Of a stretch of 64,000 nucleotides of DNA, positions 32,905 through 42,764 are shown piece after piece; positions within the stretch are counted from its first letter, which is position 1, and each line of letters starts with the position of its first letter. The stretch is from NCBI GenBank assembly GCA_001770935.1, contig MESI01000026.1, positions 51,285-115,284 of the forward strand, in the 5' to 3' direction. A program made the translations under genes and the position numbers. The stretch comes from Burkholderiales bacterium RIFCSPLOWO2_12_FULL_61_40. GTDB lineage: Bacteria > Pseudomonadota > Gammaproteobacteria > Burkholderiales > Burkholderiaceae_C. The notes under the pieces are model-generated. The model was not told the origin of the DNA. It made no database searches and worked only from the letters and a program-made list of their open reading frames with translations.

Positions 32905-34155
32905 ATGGGTTTGATGACACCACTGCATGAATTCGATCCAGAGCTGGGTGCCGCCATGGCCGCCGAGGTCCGCCGCCAGCAGGACCACCTGGAGTTGATC
33001 GCCTCCGAGAACTACACCAGCCCGCGCGTCCTGCAGGCGCAGGGCAGTGTGCTGACCAACAAGTATGCGGAAGGGTATCCCGGCAAGCGCTACTACGGGG
33101 GCTGTGAATACGTGGATGTGGCAGAAACGCTGGCCATCGAGCGGGCCAAGCAATTGTTCGGCGCGGCTTGGGCCAATGTGCAGCCCCATTCGGGCTCCAG
33201 TGCCAATGCGGCGGTGTACATGGCCCTGCTGCAACCGGGCGACACCTTGCTGGGCATGAGCCTGGCCCATGGCGGGCACCTGACCCATGGGGCCAAGGTC
33301 AGCTTCTCGGGCAAGTTCTACCACGCCGAGCAGTACGGCATTGACACCCGCACCGGGCTGATTGATTACGACGCACTGCAAGCCCAGGCCTTGGCGGTGC
33401 GCCCCAAGATGATTGTGGCCGGCTTTTCCGCCTACAGCCGGCACCTGGACTTTGCCCGCTTTCGGGCCATTTGCGATGAGGTGGGTGCGCTGTTGCTGGT
33501 GGACATGGCCCATGTGGCCGGTCTGGTGGCCGCAGGGCTTTACCCCAACCCGGTTCCGTTTGCCGATGTGGTCACCACCACCACCCACAAAACCCTGCGC
33601 GGCCCACGCGGAGGCCTGATCCTGTGCCGCGCCAATCCCGAGATCGAGAAAAAGCTCAACGCCATGGTGTTCCCCGGCCTCCAGGGTGGCCCCTTGATGC
33701 ATGTGATCGCGGCCAAGGCGGTGGCCTTTTTGGAGGCCTTGCAGCCGGAGTTTCGCAGCTACCAGCAGCAGGTGATTGACAACGCCCGCGCCATGGCGGC
33801 GGTGTTCATGGCGCGCGGCTTCGAGATTGTGTCGGGCGGGACCGATAACCACCTGATGCTGGTCAGCCTGATAGCCAAGGGGCTGACCGGCAAGGACGCC
33901 GACGCCGCATTGGGCCGCGCCCACATCACGGTGAACAAGAATTCGGTGCCCAACGATCCGCAGTCCCCCTTCGTCACCAGCGGCATCCGGGTGGGCACCC
34001 CGGCCATCACGACCCGCGGCTTTGGTGTGGAGGAATGCCGCCAGGTGGCCACGGCCATGTGTGACGTGCTGGACCACCTGGGCGATGCGGCGGTGGAAAA
34101 AGAGGTGAGCGAGCGCATTGTGGCGCTGTGCCGCCGTTTTCCCGCACCGGCCTGA
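32905..34155 (+). CDS. glyA: Serine hydroxymethyltransferase GlyA
   Basis: A 416-aa PLP enzyme. The Schiff-base lysine is K229 in [36 protein letters not shown] and the C-terminal [11 protein letters not shown] match the family. Here it would combine the glycine left after sarcosine demethylation with methylene-THF to give serine, feeding SdaA. As a second catabolic copy it parallels the GlyA encoded beside soxBDAG in pseudomonads. The downstream sdaA starts 17 bp after its stop. Confidence 0.92.
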   Translation: MGLMTPLHEFDPELGAAMAAEVRRQQDHLELIASENYTSPRVLQAQGSVLTNKYAEGYPGKRYYGGCEYVDVAETLAIERAKQLFGAAWANVQPHSGSSANAAVYMALLQPGDTLLGMSLAHGGHLTHGAKVSFSGKFYHAEQYGIDTRTGLIDYDALQAQALAVRPKMIVAGFSAYSRHLDFARFRAICDEVGALLLVDMAHVAGLVAAGLYPNPVPFADVVTTTTHKTLRGPRGGLILCRANPEIEKKLNAMVFPGLQGGPLMHVIAAKAVAFLEALQPEFRSYQQQVIDNARAMAAVFMARGFEIVSGGTDNHLMLVSLIAKGLTGKDADAALGRAHITVNKNSVPNDPQSPFVTSGIRVGTPAITTRGFGVEECRQVATAMCDVLDHLGDAAVEKEVSERIVALCRRFPAPA

Positions 34156-34172
34156 ACGCCTGAAGCCGCTCC

Positions 34173-35564
34173 ATGGCACTCAGCGTTTTTGACCTTTTCA
34201 AGATCGGCATCGGTCCCTCGTCCTCACACACCGTGGGGCCGATGAAAGCGGCCGCCCTGTTTGCCCGGCGCTTGAACAAGTCGGGACTGCTGGAGCAAAC
34301 CGCCCGCATTGAAGCCAAGCTGTACGGCTCCCTGGGGGCCACGGGCAAGGGGCACGGCACGGACACCGCCATCCTGCTGGGGCTGGAGGGCTGCATGCCC
34401 GACAGTGTGGACCCCGACAGCATAGCCGCGCGGCTCCAGCAAATACGCGCCCAGGCCAGCGTGCTGGTGGATGGCACGCAGCGCGTGGCTTTCCGTGAGC
34501 GAACGGACCTGCTGTTTTTGCGCCGCGAGTCCTTGCCCTTTCACTCCAATGGGGTGCGCTTCAGCGCGTTTTCTGCGGATGGGGCGGTGCTGGAGGAACG
34601 CCGCTATTTCTCGGTGGGTGGTGGCTTTGTGGTGTCGCAAGAGGAGGCCGACGCGTCCAAGGAGCAGCCGCAGTTTGTGGTCGATCCCACCGTGTTGGCG
34701 CATCCTTTTTCCAGCGCCAATGCGCTTTTGGCCATCACGCTGCAGACAGGCATGTCCATCGCCCAGGTGATGCGCACCAACGAACACGCCTGGCGCACCG
34801 ATGCCGAGCTGGATGCGGGCCTGGACCAGATATGGGACGCCATGCGGGCCTGTGTGGACCGGGGCTGCAGAACCGAGGGGCATCTGCCCGGAGGGATGCG
34901 GGTCAAACGCCGTGCCGCGGAGTTGCACCGCAGCTTGAGTGCCCGCCCCGAGGCGTCTTTGCGGGACCAGTTGACCACGCTGGATTTTGTCAATCTGTAC
35001 GCCATGGCGGTCAACGAGGAAAACGCCGCAGGTGGGCGCGTCGTCACCGCGCCCACCAACGGGGCGGCGGGCATTGTGCCGGCGGTCATGCACTATTACG
35101 ACCGCTTCTGTCCCGGCGCCTCCAAGGAGGGTATCCGCGACTTCCTGCTGACGGCGGGCGCCATTGGTCTGCTCTACAAGGAAAACGCCTCCATCAGCGG
35201 CGCCGAGGTGGGCTGCCAGGGCGAGGTGGGCGTGGCCTGCTCCATGGCGGCGGGTGGTTTGGCGGCGGTCATGGGTGGCACGCCCAAACAGATTGAAAAC
35301 GCCGCAGAGATCGGCATGGAGCACAACCTGGGGCTGACCTGTGACCCGGTGGGTGGGCGGGTGCAGATTCCCTGCATCGAGCGCAACGCCATGGGTTCGG
35401 TCAAGGCCTTGAACGCCGCGCGCATGGCCTTGCGCGGAGACGGAACCCACTTTGTGTCGCTGGACCAGGTGATCAAAACCATGCGCGACACCGGGCGCGA
35501 CATGATGACCAAATACAAAGAAACGAGTCGCGGCGGTTTGGCCGTGAACGTGATTGAGTGTTGA
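34173..35564 (+). CDS. sdaA: L-serine dehydratase (iron-sulfur) SdaA
   Basis: A 463-aa [4Fe-4S] serine dehydratase, converting serine to pyruvate and ammonia. The N-terminal [16 protein letters not shown], central [14 protein letters not shown] and [15 protein letters not shown], and the C-terminal [16 protein letters not shown] with cluster cysteines are all intact, and the length fits single-chain enzymes. It makes the pathway's final carbon product. The oxygen-labile cluster is noteworthy in an operon that also contains an oxidase producing hydrogen peroxide. Confidence 0.92.
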   Translation: MALSVFDLFKIGIGPSSSHTVGPMKAAALFARRLNKSGLLEQTARIEAKLYGSLGATGKGHGTDTAILLGLEGCMPDSVDPDSIAARLQQIRAQASVLVDGTQRVAFRERTDLLFLRRESLPFHSNGVRFSAFSADGAVLEERRYFSVGGGFVVSQEEADASKEQPQFVVDPTVLAHPFSSANALLAITLQTGMSIAQVMRTNEHAWRTDAELDAGLDQIWDAMRACVDRGCRTEGHLPGGMRVKRRAAELHRSLSARPEASLRDQLTTLDFVNLYAMAVNEENAAGGRVVTAPTNGAAGIVPAVMHYYDRFCPGASKEGIRDFLLTAGAIGLLYKENASISGAEVGCQGEVGVACSMAAGGLAAVMGGTPKQIENAAEIGMEHNLGLTCDPVGGRVQIPCIERNAMGSVKALNAARMALRGDGTHFVSLDQVIKTMRDTGRDMMTKYKETSRGGLAVNVIEC

Positions 35565-35583
35565 CAACGGACAAGGGCCTGAT

Positions 35584-36834
35584 GTGAGTCATTTTTCCAT
35601 TTTTTCGCTCGCCCGCAATGCCATGTCTTACCACGAGAACTGGCAAAAGCAGTGGCGTAGCCCCGCACCCCAGCGCAGCTACGACGCCATCATCGTGGGT
35701 GGCGGCGGGCATGGGCTGGCCACGGCCTATTACCTGGCCAAAGAGCACGGCATGCGCAACATCGCCGTGGTCGAGCGGGGCTGGCTGGGCGGCGGCAACA
35801 CGGCGCGCAACACCACCATTGTGCGGTCCAACTACCTCTGGGACGACGCCACCCACCTCTACGAAAAAGCCTTGCAGCTGTGGGAAGGCCTGTCGCAGGA
35901 GCTCAACTACAACACCATGTTCAGCCAGCGTGGCGTGATGAACGTGGGCCATTCGCTGCAAGACATGCGCGATATCAACCGCCGGGTGAATGCCAACCGC
36001 CTCAATGGCGTGGACGGGGTGGTGCTGACGCCGGGGCAGATCAAGGCCATGGTGCCCATCATGAACACCTCGGCCAGCCTGCGTTATCCGGTGATGGGGG
36101 CCTCGTTTCAACCGCGCGGCGGGGTGGCCCGCCACGACGCCATTGCCTGGGGTTTTGCCCGGGCCGCGGACCGCCTGGGGGTGGATATTTTGCAAAACTG
36201 CGAGGTGATCGGCATCCAGCGCGAAGGCGGCCAGGTGGTGGGGGTGGAAACCACGCGCGGCACCATCAAGAGCAAAAAAATCGGCATTGTGTCCGCCGGC
36301 CACAGCACGGTGCTGGCCGACATGGCGGGCATCCGGCTGCCGCTGGAGAGCCACCCCTTGCAGGCCCTGGTGTCCGAACCGCTCAAGCCGATTTTGCACA
36401 CCGTGGTGATGTCCAATGCCATCCATGCCTATGTCAGCCAGTCCGACAAGGGGGACCTGGTCATTGGCGCGGGCATCGACAGCTACCTGGGCTACGGCCA
36501 GCGCGGCAGCTTCCCCGTGATCGAGCACACCTTGCAGGCCATCTGCGAGCTGTTTCCCATCTTCCGCCGGGTGCGCATGAACCGGCAGTGGGGCGGCATT
36601 GTGGACGTGGCGCCGGACGCCTGCCCCATCATCTCCAAGACCCATATCCAGGGCCTGTATTTCAACTGCGGCTGGGGCACCGGCGGATTCAAGGCCACAC
36701 CGGGTTCGGGCTGGGTCATGGCGCACACCATGGCGAACGACGCGCCGCATGCCCTGAACGCGGCCTTTTCCATCAACCGTTTCACCTCCGGCCACCTGAT
36801 CGACGAACACGGCGCCGCCGGCGTGGCCCACTAG
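35584..36834 (+). CDS. soxB: Sarcosine oxidase beta subunit SoxB
   Basis: A 416-aa subunit of heterotetrameric sarcosine oxidase, carrying FAD and the covalent FMN attachment site. The dinucleotide motif [18 protein letters not shown] is at about residues 31-48, and the C-terminal [13 protein letters not shown] is typical. The reading frame is open to an ATG at 35554 inside the sdaA end, but the GTG at 35584 gives the characteristic N-terminus [12 protein letters not shown]. It is followed eight bases later by soxD. Confidence 0.88.
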   Translation: MSHFSIFSLARNAMSYHENWQKQWRSPAPQRSYDAIIVGGGGHGLATAYYLAKEHGMRNIAVVERGWLGGGNTARNTTIVRSNYLWDDATHLYEKALQLWEGLSQELNYNTMFSQRGVMNVGHSLQDMRDINRRVNANRLNGVDGVVLTPGQIKAMVPIMNTSASLRYPVMGASFQPRGGVARHDAIAWGFARAADRLGVDILQNCEVIGIQREGGQVVGVETTRGTIKSKKIGIVSAGHSTVLADMAGIRLPLESHPLQALVSEPLKPILHTVVMSNAIHAYVSQSDKGDLVIGAGIDSYLGYGQRGSFPVIEHTLQAICELFPIFRRVRMNRQWGGIVDVAPDACPIISKTHIQGLYFNCGWGTGGFKATPGSGWVMAHTMANDAPHALNAAFSINRFTSGHLIDEHGAAGVAH

Positions 36835-36842
36835 ACACCCCT

Positions 36843-37154
36843 ATGCTACAAATCACCTGCCCCTGGTGCGGTCCCCGAGCTGAAAGCGAGTTCAGCTGTG
36901 GCGGCGAAGCCCATATTGCCCGCCCCCTGGACACCGATGCGCTGAGCGATGCGCAGTGGGGGGACTACCTTTTTATGCGCAAAAACCCCAAGGGCCTGCA
37001 CCGGGAGCAGTGGCTGCATTCCCTGGGGTGCCGGCGCTGGTTCAATGCCGAGCGCCATACGGTGAGCTATGTGTTCAGCAAGTTTTACAAGCCGGGTGAA
37101 GACCCTGATGCGCCAGCCCAGCAGGGGCCAGCGGCCCAGGGAGAGGGCGCATGA
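36843..37154 (+). CDS. soxD: Sarcosine oxidase delta subunit SoxD
   Basis: A 103-aa zinc subunit. The metal ligands known from the Corynebacterium enzyme are present at the same positions: C6 and C9 (CPWCG), H59 and C63. The C-terminal tail is Gln/Ala/Gly-rich. Its stop overlaps the soxA ATG by four bases. Confidence 0.9.
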   Translation: MLQITCPWCGPRAESEFSCGGEAHIARPLDTDALSDAQWGDYLFMRKNPKGLHREQWLHSLGCRRWFNAERHTVSYVFSKFYKPGEDPDAPAQQGPAAQGEGA

Positions 37155-40153
37155 GTGCGGTCCGCATGCCCCAGGGCGGCGAGCGCCTGGACCGCTCGCG
37201 CAGCATCGCCTTTCAGTTCAACGGCCGCGCCTACAGCGGCTTTGCCGGTGACACGCTGGCCTCCGCACTGCTGGCGGCGGGCGAGACGGTGCTGTCACGG
37301 TCATGGAAGTACCACCGCCCGCGTGGCATCCTCACCTGCGGCATCGAGGAGCCGTCGGCCCTGGTGCAGCTCGAAAGCGGCGGCCACACCATCCCCAACG
37401 CCAAGATGCCCGAGGTGGAGCTGTACCAAGGCCTGCAGGCCCAGAGCGTCAACCCCTGGCCGAGCCTGGGCAAGCAGCTGTTCAGCATCAACCGCTGGTT
37501 CACCCCCTTGTTTCCGGCCGGGTTTTATTACAAGACTTTCATGTGGCCGGCCAAGGCCTGGATGTGGTACGAGCGCTTGATCCGCAAGGCCGGCGGCCTG
37601 GGCAGCGCGCCCAGCGAAGAAGATACCGACCGCTATGTGCACCAGAACATCCATTGCGACGTGCTGGTGGTCGGTGGCGGTGTGGCGGGGCTGGCCGCCG
37701 CCCTGGCGGCCGGGCGCAGCGGCGCGCGTGTCATTCTGGCGGAGCTGGGGCCAGCCCTGGGGGGCGGCGCGCACCGCCAGCAGGGCACGGTGGACGGCCA
37801 ATTGGTGCGTGACTGGGTGCGCGCCGCCGAGGCCGCGCTGGCGCAGATGCCAGAGGTACGCATCATCCGCCGCGGCGTGGTGTTTGGTTACCACGACCAC
37901 AACTTTCTCACCATCCGTGAGTCCCTGACCGACCACCTCCCCCTGGCCGAGCGCCAGGGCTTTCGCGAGCGCTTGTGGCGGGTGCGCGCCCACCAGGTGG
38001 TGCTGGCCACCGGGGCCCACGAACGCCCCATGGTGTTTGGCAACAACGACCTGCCCGGCGTGATGCTGTCCTCCGCCATGGCCGACTATGCGCAGCTGTA
38101 CGGCGTGTGCGTGGGCCAGCGCATCGTGCTGCTGACCAACAACGACAGCGCCTACGACGACGCCCGCGTGTTGCAGGCAGCGGGCGCGCAGGTCACGGTG
38201 GTGGATGTGCGTGGCGGCCACTCGGTGGCGGGCGGGCGGGTGCAGCAGGCGTATGACGCCGGCGTCACGGTGTTGCGGGGCCATGTGCCCCTGCAAGCCC
38301 ATGGCAGTGTGGCGGTGAGCGGCGTGACGGTGTGCCGGATGGTCGGCGACCGGGCCAGCGGCGAGCGGCGCCACCTGCCCTGTGACGCCATTGGCATGGC
38401 CGGGGGCTGGAACCCGGCCATCCACCTGTACTCCCATTCTGGCGGTAAAGCGCTGTGGAACGCTGTGGCGCTGTGTTTCGCGCCCGGCGTGACCATGCCC
38501 CACCAGTACAACGTGGGCGCCTGCAAGGCCACCTGGTCTTTGACCCAAACCCTGGCCGAGGCCAGTGATGCCGGCGCGGCGGCGGCCACCAAGGCGGGAT
38601 TCAAGGCGGCCCCCCAGGTTTTCCAGGTGCAGGAGCCCGCGGTGGAAGCCATCGGCGCCTTCTGGATTGCCGAGACGGACGCTCCTGTGTCCCGCCGCGC
38701 CAAGGCCTTTGTGGACTACCAGAACGACGTGGGCGCCAGCGATATCGAACTGGCGGTGCGCGAGGGGTTTGAATCGATTGAGCACATCAAGCGCTACACC
38801 GCCATGGGCTTTGGCACGGACCAGGGCAAGCTGGGCAACATCAATGGCATGGCCATTGCCGCACGCGCCCTGGGCAAACCCATCGACCAGGTCGGCACCA
38901 CCACCTTCCGCCCCAATTACCTGCCCATCAGCTTTGGCACCCTGGCCGGGCTGGAACGGGGCGATGTGTTTGACCCCGCGCGCAAAACCAGCCCGCACGA
39001 ATGCCATGTGGCGGCAGGTGCCCTGTTTGAAGACGTGGGCCAATGGAAACGTCCCTGGTACTTCCCGCAGGGCGCGGAGACGCTGCACGAGGCGGTGCAC
39101 CGCGAGGTGCTGGCTGTGCGCCAGGGGGTGGGCATGCTGGACGCATCCACCCTGGGCAAGATTGACATCCAGGGGCCGGACGCGGCCAAGCTGCTGAACT
39201 GGCTGTACACCAACCCCTGGCTCAAGCTGGAGGTGGGCAAATGCCGCTACGGCCTGATGCTGGATGAAAACGGCATGGTGTTTGACGACGGCGTCACGGC
39301 GCGGCTGGGCGAGAACCACTTTTTGATGACCACCACCACCGGCGGCGCGGCGCGGGTCTTGACCTGGATGGAGCGCTGGGTGCAGACCGAGTGGCCCGGC
39401 ATGCAGGTCTACATGACCACGGTGACCGACCAGTGGTCCACCTTTGCCGTGGTGGGGCCCAAGAGCCGCACCGTGGTGGAGCGGGTCTGCCACGACGTGG
39501 ACCTGTCGGCCGCAGCCTTCCCCTTCATGAGCTACCGCGACGGCACCGTGGCCGGGGTGCGCTCACGCATCATGCGCATCAGCTTTTCGGGCGAACTGTC
39601 TTTTGAGGTGAACGTGCCCTCCCATTCGGGAGCCCACGTCTGGAAGGCCTTGATGGCCGCCGGTGCGGACCAGGGCATCACCCCCTACGGCACCGAAACC
39701 ATGCATGTGCTGCGGGCCGAGAAGGGCTACATCATTGTCGGCCAGGACACCGACGGCTCCATCAGCCCGTTTGACCTCGGCATGGGAGGCATGGTGGCCA
39801 AGAGCAAGGATTTCCTGGGCCGACGCTCCCTGAGCCGCAGCCACACCGCAGGCCCGGACCGCAAACAGTTGGTGGGCCTGCTGACGGATGACGCCCAACT
39901 GGTGCTGCCCGAAGGGGCGCAACTGACCGGCAATGCGCAGGCCAGCCCCGCGCCGGTGCCCATGCTGGGGCATGTCACCTCCAGTTATTTCAGCCCCACC
40001 TTGCAGCGCTCAGTGGCCATGGCGGTGGTCCGTTCCGGCATGGAGCGCATGGGGCAAAAGGTGTATGCGCCGCTGGTCGATGGCCGCTATGTGCCCGCCA
40101 CGGTCTGCAGCCCGGTTTTTTATGACCCAGAAGGGACACGTCACCATGTCTGA
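37151..40153 (+). CDS. soxA: Sarcosine oxidase alpha subunit SoxA
   Basis: A 1000-aa subunit holding NAD and tetrahydrofolate. An N-terminal ferredoxin-like domain (about 15-100) is followed by a nucleotide-binding domain (DVLVVGGGVAG, 170-180) and a C-terminal aminomethyltransferase-type domain (about 600-1000) that captures formaldehyde as methylene-THF. With SoxB, D and G it converts sarcosine, O2 and THF to glycine, hydrogen peroxide and methylene-THF. Four-base overlap with soxD and eight-base overlap with soxG. No catalase gene is nearby. Confidence 0.92.
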   Translation: MSAVRMPQGGERLDRSRSIAFQFNGRAYSGFAGDTLASALLAAGETVLSRSWKYHRPRGILTCGIEEPSALVQLESGGHTIPNAKMPEVELYQGLQAQSVNPWPSLGKQLFSINRWFTPLFPAGFYYKTFMWPAKAWMWYERLIRKAGGLGSAPSEEDTDRYVHQNIHCDVLVVGGGVAGLAAALAAGRSGARVILAELGPALGGGAHRQQGTVDGQLVRDWVRAAEAALAQMPEVRIIRRGVVFGYHDHNFLTIRESLTDHLPLAERQGFRERLWRVRAHQVVLATGAHERPMVFGNNDLPGVMLSSAMADYAQLYGVCVGQRIVLLTNNDSAYDDARVLQAAGAQVTVVDVRGGHSVAGGRVQQAYDAGVTVLRGHVPLQAHGSVAVSGVTVCRMVGDRASGERRHLPCDAIGMAGGWNPAIHLYSHSGGKALWNAVALCFAPGVTMPHQYNVGACKATWSLTQTLAEASDAGAAAATKAGFKAAPQVFQVQEPAVEAIGAFWIAETDAPVSRRAKAFVDYQNDVGASDIELAVREGFESIEHIKRYTAMGFGTDQGKLGNINGMAIAARALGKPIDQVGTTTFRPNYLPISFGTLAGLERGDVFDPARKTSPHECHVAAGALFEDVGQWKRPWYFPQGAETLHEAVHREVLAVRQGVGMLDASTLGKIDIQGPDAAKLLNWLYTNPWLKLEVGKCRYGLMLDENGMVFDDGVTARLGENHFLMTTTTGGAARVLTWMERWVQTEWPGMQVYMTTVTDQWSTFAVVGPKSRTVVERVCHDVDLSAAAFPFMSYRDGTVAGVRSRIMRISFSGELSFEVNVPSHSGAHVWKALMAAGADQGITPYGTETMHVLRAEKGYIIVGQDTDGSISPFDLGMGGMVAKSKDFLGRRSLSRSHTAGPDRKQLVGLLTDDAQLVLPEGAQLTGNAQASPAPVPMLGHVTSSYFSPTLQRSVAMAVVRSGMERMGQKVYAPLVDGRYVPATVCSPVFYDPEGTRHHV

Positions 40154-40727
40154 GATGGTTTTGGAAAGCCCCCTGGCCGGCATCACGCGCCTGGGGCAGC
40201 GGCTGCTGCGGGTGGATGGGCGGTCTTGCACACTGGGTGAAATCCCTTTTGTGGAGATGATCAATGTGCGCGGCGACGCCGCAGACGCGGGTTTTGTCCA
40301 GGCGGTGCTTGCGGCCAGCGGTTTGCACCTGCCGGTGCAGGCCAACACCGCCAGCCTGGCGGAGCAACGCCAGCTTTTGTGGATGGGGCCCGACGAATGG
40401 CTGCTCAAGCTGCAAGACGGCCAGGGGGCTGCCGTCGAGGCCGCTTTGCGCCAGAGTCTGCAGGGGCGGCACTTCTCGCTGGTGCAGGTGGGTGATGGCA
40501 ATACCACCTTGACGGTGCAGGGCGCGGCCGCCGCCGACCTGCTCTCCAGGGGCTGCCCGCTGGACCTGCATCCCCGCGTCTTTGGCTCCGGGGCACTGGC
40601 GCAAACCCATGTCGCCAAAGCCGGCGCCATGGTGTTGTGCCGTGAGGCGGGCACGCACTTCGAAGTAACGGTGCGGCGCAGCTTTGCGGATTATTTGTAC
40701 CGCTGGCTGTGTGAGGCCGGCGACTGA
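40146..40727 (+). CDS. soxG: Sarcosine oxidase gamma subunit SoxG
   Basis: A 193-aa subunit related to the folate-binding aminomethyltransferase fold. The conserved LWMGPDEWLL lies at about residues 78-87, and the C-terminal VTVRRSFADYLYRWL is typical. ATG 40146 overlaps the soxA end by eight bases. It completes the soxBDAG order seen in other proteobacteria. Confidence 0.9.
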   Translation: MSEMVLESPLAGITRLGQRLLRVDGRSCTLGEIPFVEMINVRGDAADAGFVQAVLAASGLHLPVQANTASLAEQRQLLWMGPDEWLLKLQDGQGAAVEAALRQSLQGRHFSLVQVGDGNTTLTVQGAAAADLLSRGCPLDLHPRVFGSGALAQTHVAKAGAMVLCREAGTHFEVTVRRSFADYLYRWLCEAGD

Positions 40728-40731
40728 TTCC

Positions 40732-42753
40732 ATGGTCTATTTTTTAGGCATAGACACCGGGGGAACCTTTACCGACGCCGTCTTGCTGGATGCGAACCGA
40801 AAAATCGTGGCGTCCGCCAAGAGCCTGACCACCCGGTTCGACCTGACGCTGGGCATCGGTGCTTCGCTGGACAAGCTCCCCAAGGCCTTGTTGTCGCGGG
40901 TGGCGCTGGTGTCCCTGTCCACCACGCTCACCACCAACTCGGTGGTGGAGGGCAAGGGCTCGCCCGTGTGTGTTTTGCTGGCGGGCTACGACCCGCCGCA
41001 GATCAAGGCCAGCGGCCTGGTGGATTTGCTGGGCAGCGAGGCCATTGTGTCCCTGCCCGGCGGACATGACGCGGGCGGCGCGCCGGTGCAGGCGCTGGAC
41101 GAAGCGGCCTCGCACGCGGCCATTCTCCAGCACGCCCCGCGTGTATCGGCCTTTGCCATTTCCGCCAGTTTTGGCGTGCGCAACCCTGCGCACGAACTGC
41201 AACTGCGCGCCTGGGTGCAAGCCCTGTGCGACAAACCGGTGACCTGCGGCCACGAACTGGCGTCCAGCCTGGGCGCACCCCGGCGCGCCATGACGGTGGC
41301 ACTGAACGCCCGCATGATCTCGCATGTCAAGGCGCTGATCGACTCGGTCAAGCACACGCTGCAGGCCCGCCACATCGATGCGCCGCTCATGATGGTCAAG
41401 GGCGATGGCACCCTGATCAATGTCGCCAGTGCCCTCAAGCGTCCGGTGGGCACGGTGCTGTCCGGCCCGGCGGCCAGTGTGCTGGGCGCCTGTGCGCTCA
41501 GCGGGCTGGAGCACGCCATCGTGGCGGACATGGGCGGCACCACCACCGACATTGCGGTGGTGCGCCATGGCCGGCCCGAGCTGAGTTTTGACGGCGCCAT
41601 GATCGGCAAGTGGCGCCCCATGGTCGAGGCCGTTAAGGTCTACGCCATCGGCCTGGGCGGCGACAGCGAGGTGCGTTTTCAGGGCGGTGAGGGCCTGGTG
41701 ATCGGCCCGCGCCGGGTGGTGCCCCTGAGCCTGCTGGCGCATGAACACCCGCAGGTGCTGGCCACCCTGGAGCGCCAGCAAAACGAGACCCCGCATGCCA
41801 GCCAGATCCGGTTTGCGCAACGGCTGCAGGCCGACGAGGCCATGCTGGCCCGCCTGGCGGATGACGAGCTGCGGGCCTGGGAGCGCCTGGCGGGCGGCCC
41901 CATCGACCTGGAGCGCGCCAACATCGAAGACCGTGGCCTGTCGCGCGCCATTGCCCGCCTGGAGCGCAAGGGGCTGGCCATCTACAGCGGCTTTACGCCC
42001 AGCGACGCGGCGCATGTGCTGGGCCTGTCGGCCCACTGGAGCACCGACGCGGCGGTGTTTGGCGCACGCATCTGGGCCCGCCAGATGCGCCACCTGTACG
42101 GGCTGGGAACCTGGGTCCTGGGCGACGCGCAGGCCCCGGCGCGCCAGGTGGTGGACAAGGTCACCGACACCATTTGCCAAAAACTGATCGAAGCCGGGCT
42201 CAACGACGCCGGGCACATGAACGAAGGCAACGCCAGCAAGATGGCCACCTTGCTGACCCAGATGGCCTTGTACCGGCGCAGCGCCCCGCTGGTGCAAAGC
42301 GCCTCGGTGTTCAAGCTGCAATTTGCCCCCGATGTGCCACTGGTGGCGGTGGGGGCGCCCGCTGCGAGTTACTACCCCGAGGTCGCCCGGGGCTTGGGTG
42401 TTCAATTGCGCATGCCGGAGTTTGCGGACGTGGCCAACGCCGTGGGCGCGGTGCTGGGGCAGGTGTCGCAGCGCGTGCACCTGACCGTGTCCCAGCCGGT
42501 GCGCGGCGTGTTTCGGGTCTTCACCGCCGCAGGCCCGCGCGACTTTGACGCCCTGGCCCCCGCCATCCACCACGCCCAGCAACTGGCCGCGCGGGACGCC
42601 GAGGCGCGGGCGCTGGAGGCGGGCGCGTCCGGCGTCTGTGTCGAATTCAGCCAGGAGGACAACAAAGTCAACAACGACATTGACGGTAATATCTTCTTCG
42701 AGGCCCGTGTGACCGCCACCGCGTCCGGGCCACCCACCACCAAGAAGTTTTAA
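40732..42753 (+). CDS. HyuA-like hydantoinase/oxoprolinase family ASKHA protein
   Basis: A 673-aa protein with the HyuA-type fold: phosphate-1 loop GIDTGGTFTDAV (residues 6-17), SLSTTLTTNSVVEG, and phosphate-2 loop VADMGGTTTDIAVV. HyuA proteins are ATP-dependent and normally pair with a HyuB subunit; no hyuB is present, which makes N-methylhydantoin hydrolysis less convincing even though that would produce N-carbamoylsarcosine, a sarcosine precursor. It starts four bases after soxG and is followed by an eight-cysteine iron-sulfur protein. ASKHA ATPase plus iron-sulfur protein is the same combination used for corrinoid reactivation, so a second activator is an alternative. The family is clear, the role is not. 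Confidence 0.75.
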   Translation: MVYFLGIDTGGTFTDAVLLDANRKIVASAKSLTTRFDLTLGIGASLDKLPKALLSRVALVSLSTTLTTNSVVEGKGSPVCVLLAGYDPPQIKASGLVDLLGSEAIVSLPGGHDAGGAPVQALDEAASHAAILQHAPRVSAFAISASFGVRNPAHELQLRAWVQALCDKPVTCGHELASSLGAPRRAMTVALNARMISHVKALIDSVKHTLQARHIDAPLMMVKGDGTLINVASALKRPVGTVLSGPAASVLGACALSGLEHAIVADMGGTTTDIAVVRHGRPELSFDGAMIGKWRPMVEAVKVYAIGLGGDSEVRFQGGEGLVIGPRRVVPLSLLAHEHPQVLATLERQQNETPHASQIRFAQRLQADEAMLARLADDELRAWERLAGGPIDLERANIEDRGLSRAIARLERKGLAIYSGFTPSDAAHVLGLSAHWSTDAAVFGARIWARQMRHLYGLGTWVLGDAQAPARQVVDKVTDTICQKLIEAGLNDAGHMNEGNASKMATLLTQMALYRRSAPLVQSASVFKLQFAPDVPLVAVGAPAASYYPEVARGLGVQLRMPEFADVANAVGAVLGQVSQRVHLTVSQPVRGVFRVFTAAGPRDFDALAPAIHHAQQLAARDAEARALEAGASGVCVEFSQEDNKVNNDIDGNIFFEARVTATASGPPTTKKF

Positions 42754-42764
42754 AAAAGACCCGC

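Noticed and set aside
35554-35583. soxB starting at the ATG inside sdaA
   Set aside because: The GTG at 35584 gives the standard SoxB N-terminus; the extra ten residues have no counterpart I know.
40732-42753. Confident assignment as N-methylhydantoinase
   Set aside because: No HyuB subunit and no N-carbamoylsarcosine amidase gene are in the window, so only the family is stated.
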